From positions 1 through 17,203 of the forward strand of contig NZ_DAXETW010000045.1 of the NCBI RefSeq assembly GCF_051155795.1: a DNA stretch of 17,203 bases, given 5' to 3'. Positions 6,550-14,452 of this stretch are shown piece by piece. Every line of letters begins with the position of its first letter. Within the stretch, counting starts at the first letter, position 1. Under the pieces are notes generated by a model that was not told the origin of the DNA, made no database searches, and was given only the letters and a program-made list of their open reading frames with translations. The stretch comes from Longibacter sp051155795. Lineage in GTDB: Bacteria > Bacteroidota > Rhodothermia > Rhodothermales > Salinibacteraceae. Both the position numbers and the translations under genes were made by a program.

Positions 6550-6903
6550 GCGTTCTGGGGCCAGCGGTTGAACTGGCGGGTCGAGATTCTCCTCCTCCGT
6601 TCATTGGCTGCATCTTCTTGCCGTTGACTAATTCCCGTTTACCGACTCCGGTTGACCGACCGAACAGACCACGCGCGCAGCACGGCATCCGGACGGGGGC
6701 AGTGGGGGGAAGCATGAATCATCGTGAGGAGAACGAGAGCAGCCGTGTGACGTGCATCGGTCTTGGTCGATGACGGGCGTTGCTTGGAGGACCAGATAAA
6801 CTGTGCTGCCTATATTTTACAGCTCTGCATCGTTTTTATTCCGGGTCGTCGACGTAGGTTAACAGCACGTCATCTGTCGGTCTTACACGGAATATACTGC
6901 GCG
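6550..6903. repeat. Intergenic region with a degenerate heptamer tract (6621-6662)
   Basis: No gene supported in these 354 nt. Positions 6621-6662 read in sevens as ccgttga, ctaattc, ccgttta, ccgactc, cggttga, ccgaccg, a degraded cousin of the period-7 tracts at 3061 and 3226. A weak 5-bp hairpin (6560-6564 with 6573-6577) follows the amylase stop without a T run. From about 6790 the sequence becomes AT-richer and presumably holds the promoter of the LysR gene; no boxes with proper spacing could be identified. An in-frame extension of the LysR frame to 6763 lies here and is not believed. Confidence 0.5.
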
Positions 6904-7779
6904 ATGAAGCTCTTCCGCCTCCGTTCGTTTGTCGCTGTTGCCGAAACCCAAAAGTCAGTCGATGCGGCAAAGAAGTTAGAGATTACGCCAGCAGCAATCA
7001 GTCAACACATCAATGATCTGGAAGCCGAGATGCGTGTTGACTTATTCGAACGAAAGCGGTCAGGAATGCAGTTGACGCCGAAAGGGAGACTGCTTGTCTC
7101 GCATGCGATCGATGTGTTGGAGTCCGTTCACGTGCTTGAGAAGAAGGCTGCCGTGCTAGAGGAGGATGTTTTCGATACGCTTCGCATAGGCATTTGTACG
7201 TCGCCGGCGGATCTGCGTCTATCCGAGATAACATCAAGCGTGCATGACACAAATTCACGAACGTCGATTCATCCGAGGAGGATGCATACCTCCCAGATCA
7301 TCACGGCACTATTAGACTATGACTTAGATGCTGGATTCGTCCTTGCGGATGCTGTGCCTCGCCGTCTTGATCTTGTGGGCATCACGCTCATGGACACGGC
7401 TGTTATCATCCCTTCAGGGTGGGAAGATCTACTCCAGAGCAGCGACACATCCATTTGGGCAGCCCTAGCAGACAAGCCATGGATCCACGCTGGACCGGAC
7501 TGCATGCTCCAAACCCTGGCCGATAAGAGGTTTCGATCGATGGGCCTCAAGTATGCATCTACCCTACAGGCTCCGGATGCGTCCGTCCGAGCCTCGTTCG
7601 TTACAGCAGGATTTGGAGCGTCCATGATGCTGCGAGATCGCGCGGGTCGTGTAAACGGTGTATGCATCGCGGAGGTTGAAGAGAAGACATGCCCGCTGGG
7701 ACTTGTATATCTTCGATCACGGGCCAACGATCCTTCCATCGAGCATCTCAGAGCCGCTGTTGCCGATACATGGATCTGA
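6904..7779 (+). CDS. LysR-family transcriptional regulator (paralogue of the gene at 10003-10938)
   Basis: DNA-binding regulator of 291 residues. The N-terminal winged helix-turn-helix has the LysR pattern: LRSFVAVAE (6-14), AAKKLEITPAAISQHINDLE (21-40), LFERKRSGMQLTPKG (47-61). The effector domain follows from about residue 92. The block PWIHAGPDC (192-200) and the later AGFGASMMLRD recur, with changes, in the LysR encoded at 10003-10938, so the two are paralogues. ATG 6904 (MKLFRLRSF) is the family start; the frame is open back to 6763 but the extension has no likeness to LysR. Codon use is more AT-rich than in genes before 6550, suggesting transfer. Its target is unknown; the decayed hydratase gene and MDR gene on the opposite strand are candidates. 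Confidence 0.9.
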   Translation: MKLFRLRSFVAVAETQKSVDAAKKLEITPAAISQHINDLEAEMRVDLFERKRSGMQLTPKGRLLVSHAIDVLESVHVLEKKAAVLEEDVFDTLRIGICTSPADLRLSEITSSVHDTNSRTSIHPRRMHTSQIITALLDYDLDAGFVLADAVPRRLDLVGITLMDTAVIIPSGWEDLLQSSDTSIWAALADKPWIHAGPDCMLQTLADKRFRSMGLKYASTLQAPDASVRASFVTAGFGASMMLRDRAGRVNGVCIAEVEEKTCPLGLVYLRSRANDPSIEHLRAAVADTWI

Positions 7780-7894
7780 ATCATGGGAGTCGAGCCGGCT
7801 GTGTTCTCTGGCTCATGGTATCCCTGTCTCTCAGCAGATGCTTGTAGGGCGCTGGCTACATAGCATGTACAACAGGGTGTCTACATCAGGGCGC

Positions 7895-8690
7895 CTACGA
7901 GGACGATGCGTTCGCGGGGTGATCGAAGTCAGGCGAGCGCTTTTCCAGAAACGACAAGGTGCCTTCTCAAAAGTCGATTGACGTTGCTGCAAGCCCAAAC
8001 AGATCGGCGCCAAGCTGGGTAGACGCATCCTTTGTCAGAGAGAGGCCCCGATGAAGGGCTTCCCAGGTCAAGGAAACGGCGGTCGGTGCCTGATCCAGAA
8101 TGCGTTAGATCAGGTTTTCCACTTCAGGGCGACGGTCCTCGCGTTTCACGACCCGGTTGATGAGCCCGATTGGTTCAGCCTCACGGGCGGACACCAGATC
8201 CCCTGTGAGGAGGAGTTCGGTTGCACGCGTTAAGCCTATGAGCTGAGGCAGTCGTGTTGCTCCTCCAAATCCGGCGACTGCACCACTGCGCATCTCGGGA
8301 TGACCCAGGCGAGCGCCTTCTACAGCCACGCGAAGCATGCAGGCCTCGGCCCGTTCGAGACCGCCCCCCCAGGGTGTCTCTATTCAGTGCGGCCACCGTG
8401 ATACAGCCCATTGACTCCAGGGGTCGCGTGACGGCGACGGCTTTCTCGGCAAGCCGGCGTACCTTCTCTGGGGAGGCATGGGGTAAGACGTGAACATCTG
8501 CGCCAGCCGAAAACGCCTGGCCTTCTCCAGTGAGTACGACAGCTCGTATCTCCTCCCCCTGTTCGGCCCATCGAAGGGTCTCCGCGAGGGCATTGAGGAT
8601 GTCCATATGTAGAGCATTGTGCAATTCAGGCCGGATCAATGATAGCCAGGCAACCGGCCCTCGTACATCAGACTTGACGAGCTAAGACAT
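7895..8690 (-). pseudogene. Enoyl-CoA hydratase/isomerase pseudogene
   Basis: The - strand encodes a recognisable crotonase, about 264 residues if repaired. Reading from ATG 8690: codon 3 is TAG (8684-8682); then GPVAWLSLIRPELHNALHM, AVVLTGEGQAFSAGADV, and TVAALN. A run of seven G (8370-8364 on this strand) shifts frame by +1; with six it reads TLGGGLERAEACMLRVA, the oxyanion-hole region. Then LGHPEMRSGAVAGFGGATRL keeps the catalytic-type Glu. TAA at 8107-8105 interrupts LI*RILDQAPTAVSLTWEAL, and TGA at 7969-7967 interrupts SIDF*EGTLSFLEKRSPDF, a typical crotonase tail; TAG at 7897-7895 is the natural end. The last two stops are each one C-to-T change from CAA and CGA. Several lesions rule out a single sequencing error. 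It sits downstream of the MDR gene on the same strand. Confidence 0.9.
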
Positions 8691-8735
8691 ACGCGGGATC
8701 TCTGTTGGTGATGGTGTAGACGGGGATATTTCGGC

Positions 8736-9752
8736 CTACAGTTCGATCACGACTTTGCCCACATGCTGAGCAGATTCGACGTATCGGAAGGCTTCTGCTG
8801 CCTCGCTGAAGGGAAAAACGCGGTCAATGACCGGTCGAATCGCCTGGTGGTCGATGGCGTGAAGCATCTCCTCAAAATCCTGCCGGTTTCCCACGCTCAG
8901 CCCGTGGAGCGTGGCACGCTTCAGGTTGAGGGTGACGAGGTCGATCGAGCTCTGACGGCCCGACAGGAAACCGACGATCGAAATGTGCCCGTTGGGGCGA
9001 AGTACCTCGAGGCTGTTGTTGAGATTGTCGCCTCCGACGGTTTCGACGACAACATCAACCCCGGTGCCGTCGGTGTATTCGAGCACATCCGCGGTCCAGT
9101 CCGGACTCGTGGCGTAGTTGATGCCGTGATCGGCTCCAAGGTCGCGGGCCGTAGCCAGTTTTTCGTCACTACTGGAGGTGATGATGACGCGGGCACCGTG
9201 GGCCTTTGCAAACTGCAGGGCAAAGATAGCGACGCCCCCCGTGCCGTGTAATAAGACGGTCTCTCCCGGTTTGACATTAGGATAGCGAAGCGCATTCCAC
9301 GCTGTAACTCCAGCAATAGGAAGGGTAGCCGCCTCACGCAGACGTACTGATTTAGGCAGCTTAATGACATCCCGAGGGTTCAACGTCTTTTGTTCGACAA
9401 GCTGACCCGGCTTGAAGTTGGATCCCGGTCGTGTCGTAAAATCTCCATTCTCAGCCGTATATCGACCTGCAACCCATTTGGGGATGTACGTCGTGACGAT
9501 ACGATCACCCGCGGCAAAGTGGTTGACATTGTCCCCGACCGCCTCCACGATCCCAGCCCCGTCCGAGAGCGGAACAAAGGGAGGCTTGATGTGGGGATTC
9601 AGCTCGCCGTTCACGAGGAGCAAGTCGACGTAGTTAACGGCTGCTGCCTTCATTCGAACAAGAATACGGTCTGCATCGAGGGTCGGCGCATCGGTCTCGG
9701 AAAATGAGAGTTGGTCAATACCGAAATCGCCTTCTAAAACGAGAGAACGCAT
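8736..9752 (-). CDS. MDR-superfamily NAD(P)-dependent oxidoreductase (quinone-oxidoreductase/alcohol-dehydrogenase-like)
   Basis: Medium-chain reductase of 338 residues, probably reducing a quinone, enone or carbonyl with NAD(P)H. GroES-like N-domain: ILVRMKAAAVNYVDLLLVNG (30-49), PLSDGAGIVEAVGD (61-74). Rossmann domain: GETVLLHGTGGVAIFALQFA (163-182), SSSDEKLATARDLGADHGIN (193-212), then VVVETVGG. The structural and catalytic zinc Cys residues of classical alcohol dehydrogenases are missing, so it is a zinc-free member. ATG 9752 begins MRSLVLEGDFG, the family start; the frame continues upstream into the LysR gene but that part is not homologous. It lies between a LysR gene 250 nt upstream and a crotonase pseudogene 45 nt downstream, all on -, as if once one catabolic operon. 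The 250-nt gap upstream holds no recognised element. Confidence 0.9.
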   Translation of the reverse strand: MRSLVLEGDFGIDQLSFSETDAPTLDADRILVRMKAAAVNYVDLLLVNGELNPHIKPPFVPLSDGAGIVEAVGDNVNHFAAGDRIVTTYIPKWVAGRYTAENGDFTTRPGSNFKPGQLVEQKTLNPRDVIKLPKSVRLREAATLPIAGVTAWNALRYPNVKPGETVLLHGTGGVAIFALQFAKAHGARVIITSSSDEKLATARDLGADHGINYATSPDWTADVLEYTDGTGVDVVVETVGGDNLNNSLEVLRPNGHISIVGFLSGRQSSIDLVTLNLKRATLHGLSVGNRQDFEEMLHAIDHQAIRPVIDRVFPFSEAAEAFRYVESAQHVGKVVIEL

Positions 9753-10002
9753 GGAATGGAGAGGGTTGAAAACGCGTCTACGGATCAACACTCTGATGTT
9801 CGTCTTCGGCCCAGGTCCATACAAGATACAGATCGTCGAAAACCAAGAGACACAGTATGGCCTCCGCGAAAAGAAGAAGGGACTGCGGGGAGGACGGAGG
9901 CTGTTGGGTTCTTGAGGGCTTCTGCGTCCCTCGTTTCCTGTCCCGCCTAATCTCAAGCGTTCGAGTATGCTGGAATGAGAAAGTACGAACGCCTCTCCTA
10001 CA

Positions 10003-10938
10003 TTAGCATTTGGGCGACGATGACCAAACAGCGACGACAGCATCGACGAGCGCCTCTAAGAGGGGATCACCCAGGCGTGACTCCGCATGGACAATGGAGA
10101 GGGAGGTCGTAATGGGCTCGTGCTCCTCGCGCGCTACGTTTACGAGAACGATATTAGCTGCAGCTCCTGTCGCGCGTTCTTCTTCCTCCGCTGGACGGTG
10201 CGAGATCTCATCGCGAATCATGAGCGAGAGGCCCATACCGGCGGCGACCAGGTCGCTCCGTGTCGACTCATCATGTGTAGACGCGGTGCGCTTGTATTCT
10301 AGCCCACGTTCACGAAAAAGGTCGTTGACGATGGCTTGAAACGGACAGTCTGTCCCCGAGTCGATCCATGGGAGTTGAGCGAGGGCTGCCCACCCGACGC
10401 CCTGGACCCGGTCTCGCCATGAGGCCGGGGCCACGATGGAAAGGGGGACCTTGCTCAGGCGATGGGTCGCGATTGGTTTCTTTTCCGAGACTGGACCAAA
10501 GGCGAATCCAGCATCTAACGCCCCGGACTGTAACGCCGGTAGAATAGAGCCTGTACTTGCCGACCTGAGATCAAGATGGATGCCGGGGGCTTGTGTTTGA
10601 AGGATCTCCAACGTGCTGGGGATCCGCAGAAACCCGGAGGTGGCATTTATGCCAACGGAAAGCGTCCCCATCAGGTGGTCTTGCATCTCTGTGGCGTGAT
10701 TGACGAGGTCACGCTTTGCCTGCAAGATACGCTGGGCTTTCGTGAGGAGCAGCTCGCCACGAGCAGTGAGGACCATCCCCTTCGGGGTGCGCTCAAAGAG
10801 CTGAACATCGAGTTCCTCCTCTAACGTCTTGACGTGTACGCTTACCGACGGAGGTGTAGTATAGAGACGCTCTGCGGCTTTCGTGACGCTGTTTTCTTCA
10901 GCGACTGCGACGAAGGAGCGTAGTTGATGCAGTTCCAT
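10003..10938 (-). CDS. LysR-family transcriptional regulator of the MDR/hydratase cluster
   Basis: Regulator of 311 residues. HTH domain: MELHQLRSFVAVAEEN, AAERLYTTPPSVSVHVKTLE (21-40), LFERTPKGMVLTARG (48-61). The effector domain starts near residue 92 with GTLSVGINAT. PWIDSGTDC (190-198) and AAGMGLSLMIRDE match the LysR encoded at 6904-7779 block by block (PWI..G.DC..Q, D.S.R, AG.G.S.M.RD), indicating duplication or joint acquisition. It is the first gene of a - strand group with MDR and the crotonase pseudogene, so it probably controls that group, and divergent to a rhodanese gene, with a dyad at 11036-11050 between. The C-terminus has an EEEERATGAAAN insertion-like patch. Confidence 0.92.
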   Translation of the reverse strand: MELHQLRSFVAVAEENSVTKAAERLYTTPPSVSVHVKTLEEELDVQLFERTPKGMVLTARGELLLTKAQRILQAKRDLVNHATEMQDHLMGTLSVGINATSGFLRIPSTLEILQTQAPGIHLDLRSASTGSILPALQSGALDAGFAFGPVSEKKPIATHRLSKVPLSIVAPASWRDRVQGVGWAALAQLPWIDSGTDCPFQAIVNDLFRERGLEYKRTASTHDESTRSDLVAAGMGLSLMIRDEISHRPAEEEERATGAAANIVLVNVAREEHEPITTSLSIVHAESRLGDPLLEALVDAVVAVWSSSPKC

Positions 10939-11035
10939 GGCGATGGGCTGGTGCTACTTCATCATGACGGAATGCTATGGAGAGCATAGGGCACGAAATA
11001 TATGGCCTGGAGACTCGGGTCGCATGTGGCGTTCT

Positions 11036-11050
11036 CAAACCGGACGTTTG
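11036..11050. promoter_or_regulatory. Candidate operator dyad between LysR and rhodanese genes
   Basis: Perfect 5-bp arms CAAAC and GTTTG separated by CGGAC, located 98 nt upstream of the LysR start and 91 nt upstream of the rhodanese start. LysR genes often bind a dyad in a divergent intergenic region. It does not fit the T-N11-A rule (it is A-N11-T), so binding by this LysR is only a suggestion. Confidence 0.35.
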
Positions 11051-11140
11051 GAAAATACACATGGCAATTTGGCGACGAGGCAGATATGCTTTCGATGGAT
11101 CGAACCCGATGAGATTCTTCATTCTAGTAAAGAGACGGCC

Positions 11141-11560
11141 ATGAATGTGACCTTTAAACCATGCGTCACCGCCACAGCGCCTGCCGAAAGGGCGGACGCG
11201 CACCAGCACTTCAAGAGCAAACTATGCTACGAGACAGACCCTGCCGACGTGTATGCCGACATGGCCCATGGCGTCGACGACTTCGCGCTCGTTGACGTAC
11301 GGAGCGCCTCCGATTACAAGAGGAGCCATGCCGTCGGGGCGATTAATATTCCCGTAGGACAGATCACTGAGCGCCGCATGGACGAGTATCCAGAGGACAC
11401 GCTGTTCGTGGTGTACTGCTGGGGGCCAGGGTGTAACGGCGCGACGAAAGCGGCCATGAAGCTATCCGCGATGGGATACCCCGTCAAAGAGATGATTGGC
11501 GGCATTGAGTACTGGGAAGACCGCGAGCGCCATCCGGTCGAGCGGGGCGGCGACGTCTAA
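11141..11560 (+). CDS. Single-domain rhodanese-like protein
   Basis: Sulfurtransferase-type protein of 139 residues, probably carrying a persulfide in the cytosol. The rhodanese domain runs about 30-135: ALVDVRSASDYKRSHAVGAINIPVGQI (49-75), then the active-site loop with Cys93 in VVYCWGPGCNGATKAA, a second Cys98 five residues on, and the end block MGYPVKEMIGGIEYWEDR. A two-Cys loop of this kind is common in a rhodanese subgroup annotated only by domain. ATG 11141 gives a compact protein; the frame is open to 10937 but the extension crosses the divergent promoter region. A GNAT gene follows 53 nt after the stop and may be co-transcribed. Confidence 0.9.
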   Translation: MNVTFKPCVTATAPAERADAHQHFKSKLCYETDPADVYADMAHGVDDFALVDVRSASDYKRSHAVGAINIPVGQITERRMDEYPEDTLFVVYCWGPGCNGATKAAMKLSAMGYPVKEMIGGIEYWEDRERHPVERGGDV

Positions 11561-11613
11561 TTGTCCGCGCGACGGTCCTGTGCCCATGCCGCAACGAATG
11601 AAACGCCCTCCGA

Positions 11614-12081
11614 ATGCCTCGATCGCATCCCATCCGCACGGCCCGCCGCTCCGACATTGTATCGCTCGTAGACCTCTGCGCGGCCCATGCAGCGTATGAG
11701 CGAGCGCCGTATCATCGAGATGGTAAGGAGGACTTGCTCGGCGAACTGCTCTTCGGCGACCCCGCTCGGCTCTTTGCCTTCGTGGTCGAGGGCCCAGAAG
11801 GCCTGGTCGGGTACGCGACCTACACGGTGCAGTGGTCGACGTGGAACGCGGCGACGTATCTATTCATGGACTGCCTGTATCTGGACGCCGATGTGCGGGG
11901 TCGGGGCATCGGGTCAGAGCTCGTGGGGCGCATCATCGCCGAGGCGCGAAAGAGGGGATGCCAAGCGGTAGAGTGGCAGACGCCCGTCTTCAATTCGCGC
12001 GCCATGACCTTCTACGACCGTCTGGGCGCCACGGGGGCGGAGAAAGTACGCTATCGACTGGCGATTGACGGCCGCTCGTAG
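11614..12081 (+). CDS. GNAT-family N-acetyltransferase
   Basis: Acetyl-CoA-dependent acetyltransferase of 155 residues. The start IRTARRSDIVSLVDLC (7-22) is the usual GNAT beta1-alpha1; LFAFVVEGPEGLVGYATY (53-70) is beta2-beta3; MDCLYLDADVRGRGIGSELV (85-104) contains the acetyl-CoA pyrophosphate loop R-G-R-G-I-G (95-100); VFNSRAMTFYDRLGA is the final conserved block. The overall look (AAYE, then a WSTW segment before MDCLYL) recalls spermidine/diamine acetyltransferase-like GNATs, but substrate cannot be assigned. It follows the rhodanese gene closely and is followed by two short hairpins (12086-12102 and 12134-12148). Confidence 0.9.
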   Translation: MPRSHPIRTARRSDIVSLVDLCAAHAAYERAPYHRDGKEDLLGELLFGDPARLFAFVVEGPEGLVGYATYTVQWSTWNAATYLFMDCLYLDADVRGRGIGSELVGRIIAEARKRGCQAVEWQTPVFNSRAMTFYDRLGATGAEKVRYRLAIDGRS

Positions 12082-12133
12082 CGTCATGCCCGCGCGTGGC
12101 ATCGGCGGCAACGGACGACCCCTATCCGTAGCC

Positions 12134-12148
12134 CCGGCACTGTGCCGG
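12134..12148. other. Perfect 15-nt palindrome after the GNAT gene
   Basis: CCGGCAC, central T, GTGCCGG: seven complementary bases each side. A weaker 5-bp hairpin (12086-12090 with 12098-12102) precedes it. Neither is followed by a T run, so a Rho-independent terminator is not supported. It could help stabilise the 3' end of the GNAT transcript or be a protein-binding site. Confidence 0.4.
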
Positions 12149-12276
12149 TCGATCCGGACTCAATTGCCACTGGATGGGGGCTGATTCAGCAGGGATATTG
12201 CAGTCATTCGAACGAACGACCATCTATGTCCTGCAGAATGGCGCGTCGCCCTTTATCGACGCAGCAACCCCATGAG

Positions 12277-12726
12277 ATGATGGCGTACTTAGCTGGAGGC
12301 ATCGGTGGCATCGGCATTCTGTTCCTCGGCTACGTGACACGGCAGGGGCGTTTCCTGCCCTTTTACAGTAGCTTACTTATCGTTATCGCGCTCGTCTATG
12401 TGCTGTTCGGCGTCATGACAGGGCGCCCGGCCATCATCGTTGCAGAAAGCGCGATCGCCGCCGGGTTTATGGGAGTAGCCATCCTCGGCGTTCGGTGGCA
12501 GGGTGAGCACGTAGGCTCTATACTCATCGCCAGCGGTCTCATGGCACATGGGCTATTCGACCTCGCGCACAACGCCATGATTCAGAACGCGGCCGTGCCC
12601 GTATGGTGGCCTCCGTTCTGTGGCACGGTTGACGTGATTGTAGGTCTATGGCTCCTTCGACTCGCCTGGCAGGGTCAAGTGATCACGCCTAAACACCATC
12701 CATCGGCTGCTAATGACAAGGGCTGA
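12277..12726 (+). CDS. DUF6010-like integral membrane protein
   Basis: Small polytopic membrane protein of about 149 residues, function unknown. Hydrophobic segments, counted from ATG 12277, lie at about 4-18 (YLAGGIGGIGILFLG), 26-45 (FYSSLLIVIALVYVLFGVM), 50-70, 78-95 (with GLMAHGLFDLAHN) and 105-128 (WWPPFCGTVDVIVGLWLLRLA). The pairing of a GHGxFD-like motif (AHGLFDLAH) with PxWWPxFC is what I know from DUF6010 proteins. The start is uncertain: GTG 12142, ATG 12226 and ATG 12238 are in frame upstream, but residues before 12277 are polar and not part of the domain. It ends 53 nt before the next gene. Confidence 0.72.
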   Translation: MMAYLAGGIGGIGILFLGYVTRQGRFLPFYSSLLIVIALVYVLFGVMTGRPAIIVAESAIAAGFMGVAILGVRWQGEHVGSILIASGLMAHGLFDLAHNAMIQNAAVPVWWPPFCGTVDVIVGLWLLRLAWQGQVITPKHHPSAANDKG

Positions 12727-12779
12727 TCCACTCGAAGTCAGCGCTGGTACACTACAAAAAAGCAGATGGCAGAAAAGTG

Positions 12780-13220
12780 ATGAGCACAGACGCAAACACG
12801 AGAGAGCGACTGCGCATCGTCGAGTCGTACTTTCGGAGGGTGGACGACCGAGACCCAACCCTCATAGACCTCTTCACCGATGACGTGGAAATGTTCTTCC
12901 CGAAGTTCGGTGTCGGTTATGGCAAGGAGGACATGGTTGCGTTTTCCAAAATCATGGGCGACTACTTGACATGTATCGAGCATGACATCGACGCATTCAA
13001 CTACATCATCTCGGGGAACCACGTCGTCGTGGAGGGCACCGAACGTGGCGTAACACGAGACGGTGTAGAGTGGCCGGATCGTCGTATATCGGAAGGGCGG
13101 TTCTGCAACGTGTTCGAGTTTGACGGTAAGCTGATTTCCCGCGTGTTCATTTACGTCGACCCCGACTACACCAGTTCGGACAAGGAACGCATAGACGTAT
13201 TTGCACGGTCGGCGATGTGA
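12780..13220 (+). CDS. NTF2/SnoaL-like domain protein
   Basis: Product of 146 residues with one cone-shaped alpha+beta NTF2-like domain: an N-terminal helix (RERLRIVESYFRRVDDRD, 8-25), LIDLFTDDVEMFFPKFG (28-44), GKEDMVAFSKIMGDYL, then paired strands HVVVEGTERGV, GRFCNVFEFDGKLISRVFIYVDPDY (107-130). The family includes isomerases, dehydratases and ring-hydroxylation helper subunits as well as non-enzymes; nothing here fixes the activity. GTG 12777 immediately precedes ATG 12780; I chose ATG. The preceding agaaaag is only a weak ribosome-binding candidate. The following 269 nt to the phosphatase gene hold no recognisable gene or repeat. Confidence 0.8.
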   Translation: MSTDANTRERLRIVESYFRRVDDRDPTLIDLFTDDVEMFFPKFGVGYGKEDMVAFSKIMGDYLTCIEHDIDAFNYIISGNHVVVEGTERGVTRDGVEWPDRRISEGRFCNVFEFDGKLISRVFIYVDPDYTSSDKERIDVFARSAM

Positions 13221-13489
13221 GCGTCCATACCGTGCTAGAAACAGCGTCCAACCAATCCCTGCTTCATGCACACTGTGTGGGTCGGTACAAACGGAACGGG
13301 ATCTGGATTGGAATCTGTACATCGCCCACCCTTACCGTCGAAACAGAGTGGAGGCGTTCGCGGACCGGGAAAAACCCTTGTCTGTCCTTCATGGTGCTAT
13401 TGTAGCAGGAACGAACTCTGTCTCCGTCGGCAGCATCGTCGACCGGGTTTCGCTTGTACCATCAGCATTTGTCTGTCTACTGAGCGTCT

Positions 13490-14329
13490 ATGTCGAACTA
13501 TGACGATCACCTCACGCTAGCGCTTGAGCTCACCCGGATCGCTGAGCGCGAGATTCTCCCTCGCTTTCAGTCTGTCGCTGTAGAGCACAAAGCGGACGGG
13601 ACCGAAGTCACAGCGGCTGACCGGGCGGCCGAGAGGGCGATGCGTGCGGTGATTCGAAAGCAGTACCCAAGCCACGGCATCATTGGCGAAGAAGGAGACG
13701 ACGTCAACCCGGAAAGCCGTTGGCAATGGGTTCTCGACCCCATCGACGGCACGACCTGGTTTGCGCTCGGTCTTCCTCGGTTCGGTACGCTCGTCGCCTT
13801 GCTGGAAGAGGGCGAACCGGTACTCGGCGTCATCCACCTCCCGATGACGAGCGAGACCGTGTACGCTTCCTCCGGCGCCGGGTGCTGGTATCAGCCGGGC
13901 GAAGAGGAGCGAACCCGGATCCGCGTCGACGACAGCGTTTTGCGCCTCTCCGAAGCGTTCGTCTCATCCGCAGGCGTCCACAACAGCGAGATTGAACCGG
14001 TCGAAGGCCACGTGCCCGTTCATCTCAGCCCCGTCATTCGCACAGCGAAGAAGTTTCGCTTCATTGGCGACTGCATCCAGCACATGATGGTTGCGCAGGG
14101 GAAGATCCACGCCGCCGTTGACACCATCATGGCGCCGTGGGATACGGCCGCTCTCATACCTTGCATTCGCGAAGCAGGAGGGGTTGCCTCCACGATCAGC
14201 GGCGACACAGCCCACGTCGTCTTCGCAGGGAGCCTCGTAACCGCCGGGCATCCACAGCTTCACGAGCAACTCCTCGACACGCTCTCTCCTGAAGCTGCGC
14301 ACACGCAGTGGAGCAACGGTGGATGTTGA
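13490..14329 (+). CDS. Inositol-monophosphatase-family phosphatase (HisN-like)
   Basis: Mg-dependent, Li-sensitive type phosphatase, 279 residues. Metal-binding motifs are complete: GIIGEEGD (63-70, Glu67/68), WVLDPIDGTTWFALGLPRFGTLVAL (80-104 region, Asp83 and Asp86), and PWDTAALIPCIREAGG (216-231, Asp218). The GLPxxGTLVAL and xDxAALxPxxxxAGG wording resembles histidinol-phosphate phosphatase HisN more than inositol monophosphatase, where the first motif usually reads NF.HG.P. Either histidinol phosphate or a sugar phosphate is possible; no his gene is nearby. ATG 13490 gives the family N-terminus. The region between it and the VOC gene (14330-14452) contains nothing identifiable. Confidence 0.85.
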   Translation: MSNYDDHLTLALELTRIAEREILPRFQSVAVEHKADGTEVTAADRAAERAMRAVIRKQYPSHGIIGEEGDDVNPESRWQWVLDPIDGTTWFALGLPRFGTLVALLEEGEPVLGVIHLPMTSETVYASSGAGCWYQPGEEERTRIRVDDSVLRLSEAFVSSAGVHNSEIEPVEGHVPVHLSPVIRTAKKFRFIGDCIQHMMVAQGKIHAAVDTIMAPWDTAALIPCIREAGGVASTISGDTAHVVFAGSLVTAGHPQLHEQLLDTLSPEAAHTQWSNGGC

Positions 14330-14452
14330 CGTCGGCGATCATTGCTCTGGACGAGGGACGGATGGTACCAGAATTCGTTGGTGCGAGACATGAGATGCTT
14401 TCCCTTTGTTCATATACTCAGATACTATCAAATACCCAGACGCTGACCGCAT

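Noticed and set aside
6781..6818. Bacteroidota promoter (TTTG/TAnnTTTG) before the LysR gene
   Set aside because: A TATATTTT at 6811 and TTG at 6784 exist but are 24 nt apart instead of about 19, and the -7 box lacks its final G.
8105..8639. Two separate small genes on - in the hydratase region
   Set aside because: Both are pieces of one crotonase frame broken by a +1 shift and stop codons; the joined translation covers the whole family from N- to C-terminus.
9753..10002. Promoter boxes before the MDR gene on -
   Set aside because: A TTGG and a TATCTTG are present, but the spacer is about 15 nt, too short for the consensus.
10937..11140. Upstream in-frame extension of the rhodanese
   Set aside because: It crosses the divergent promoter region, has no homology and no distinct start signal.
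13221..13489. Small open frames in the gap before the phosphatase gene
   Set aside because: They overlap each other in different frames, show no domain and no conserved start context.
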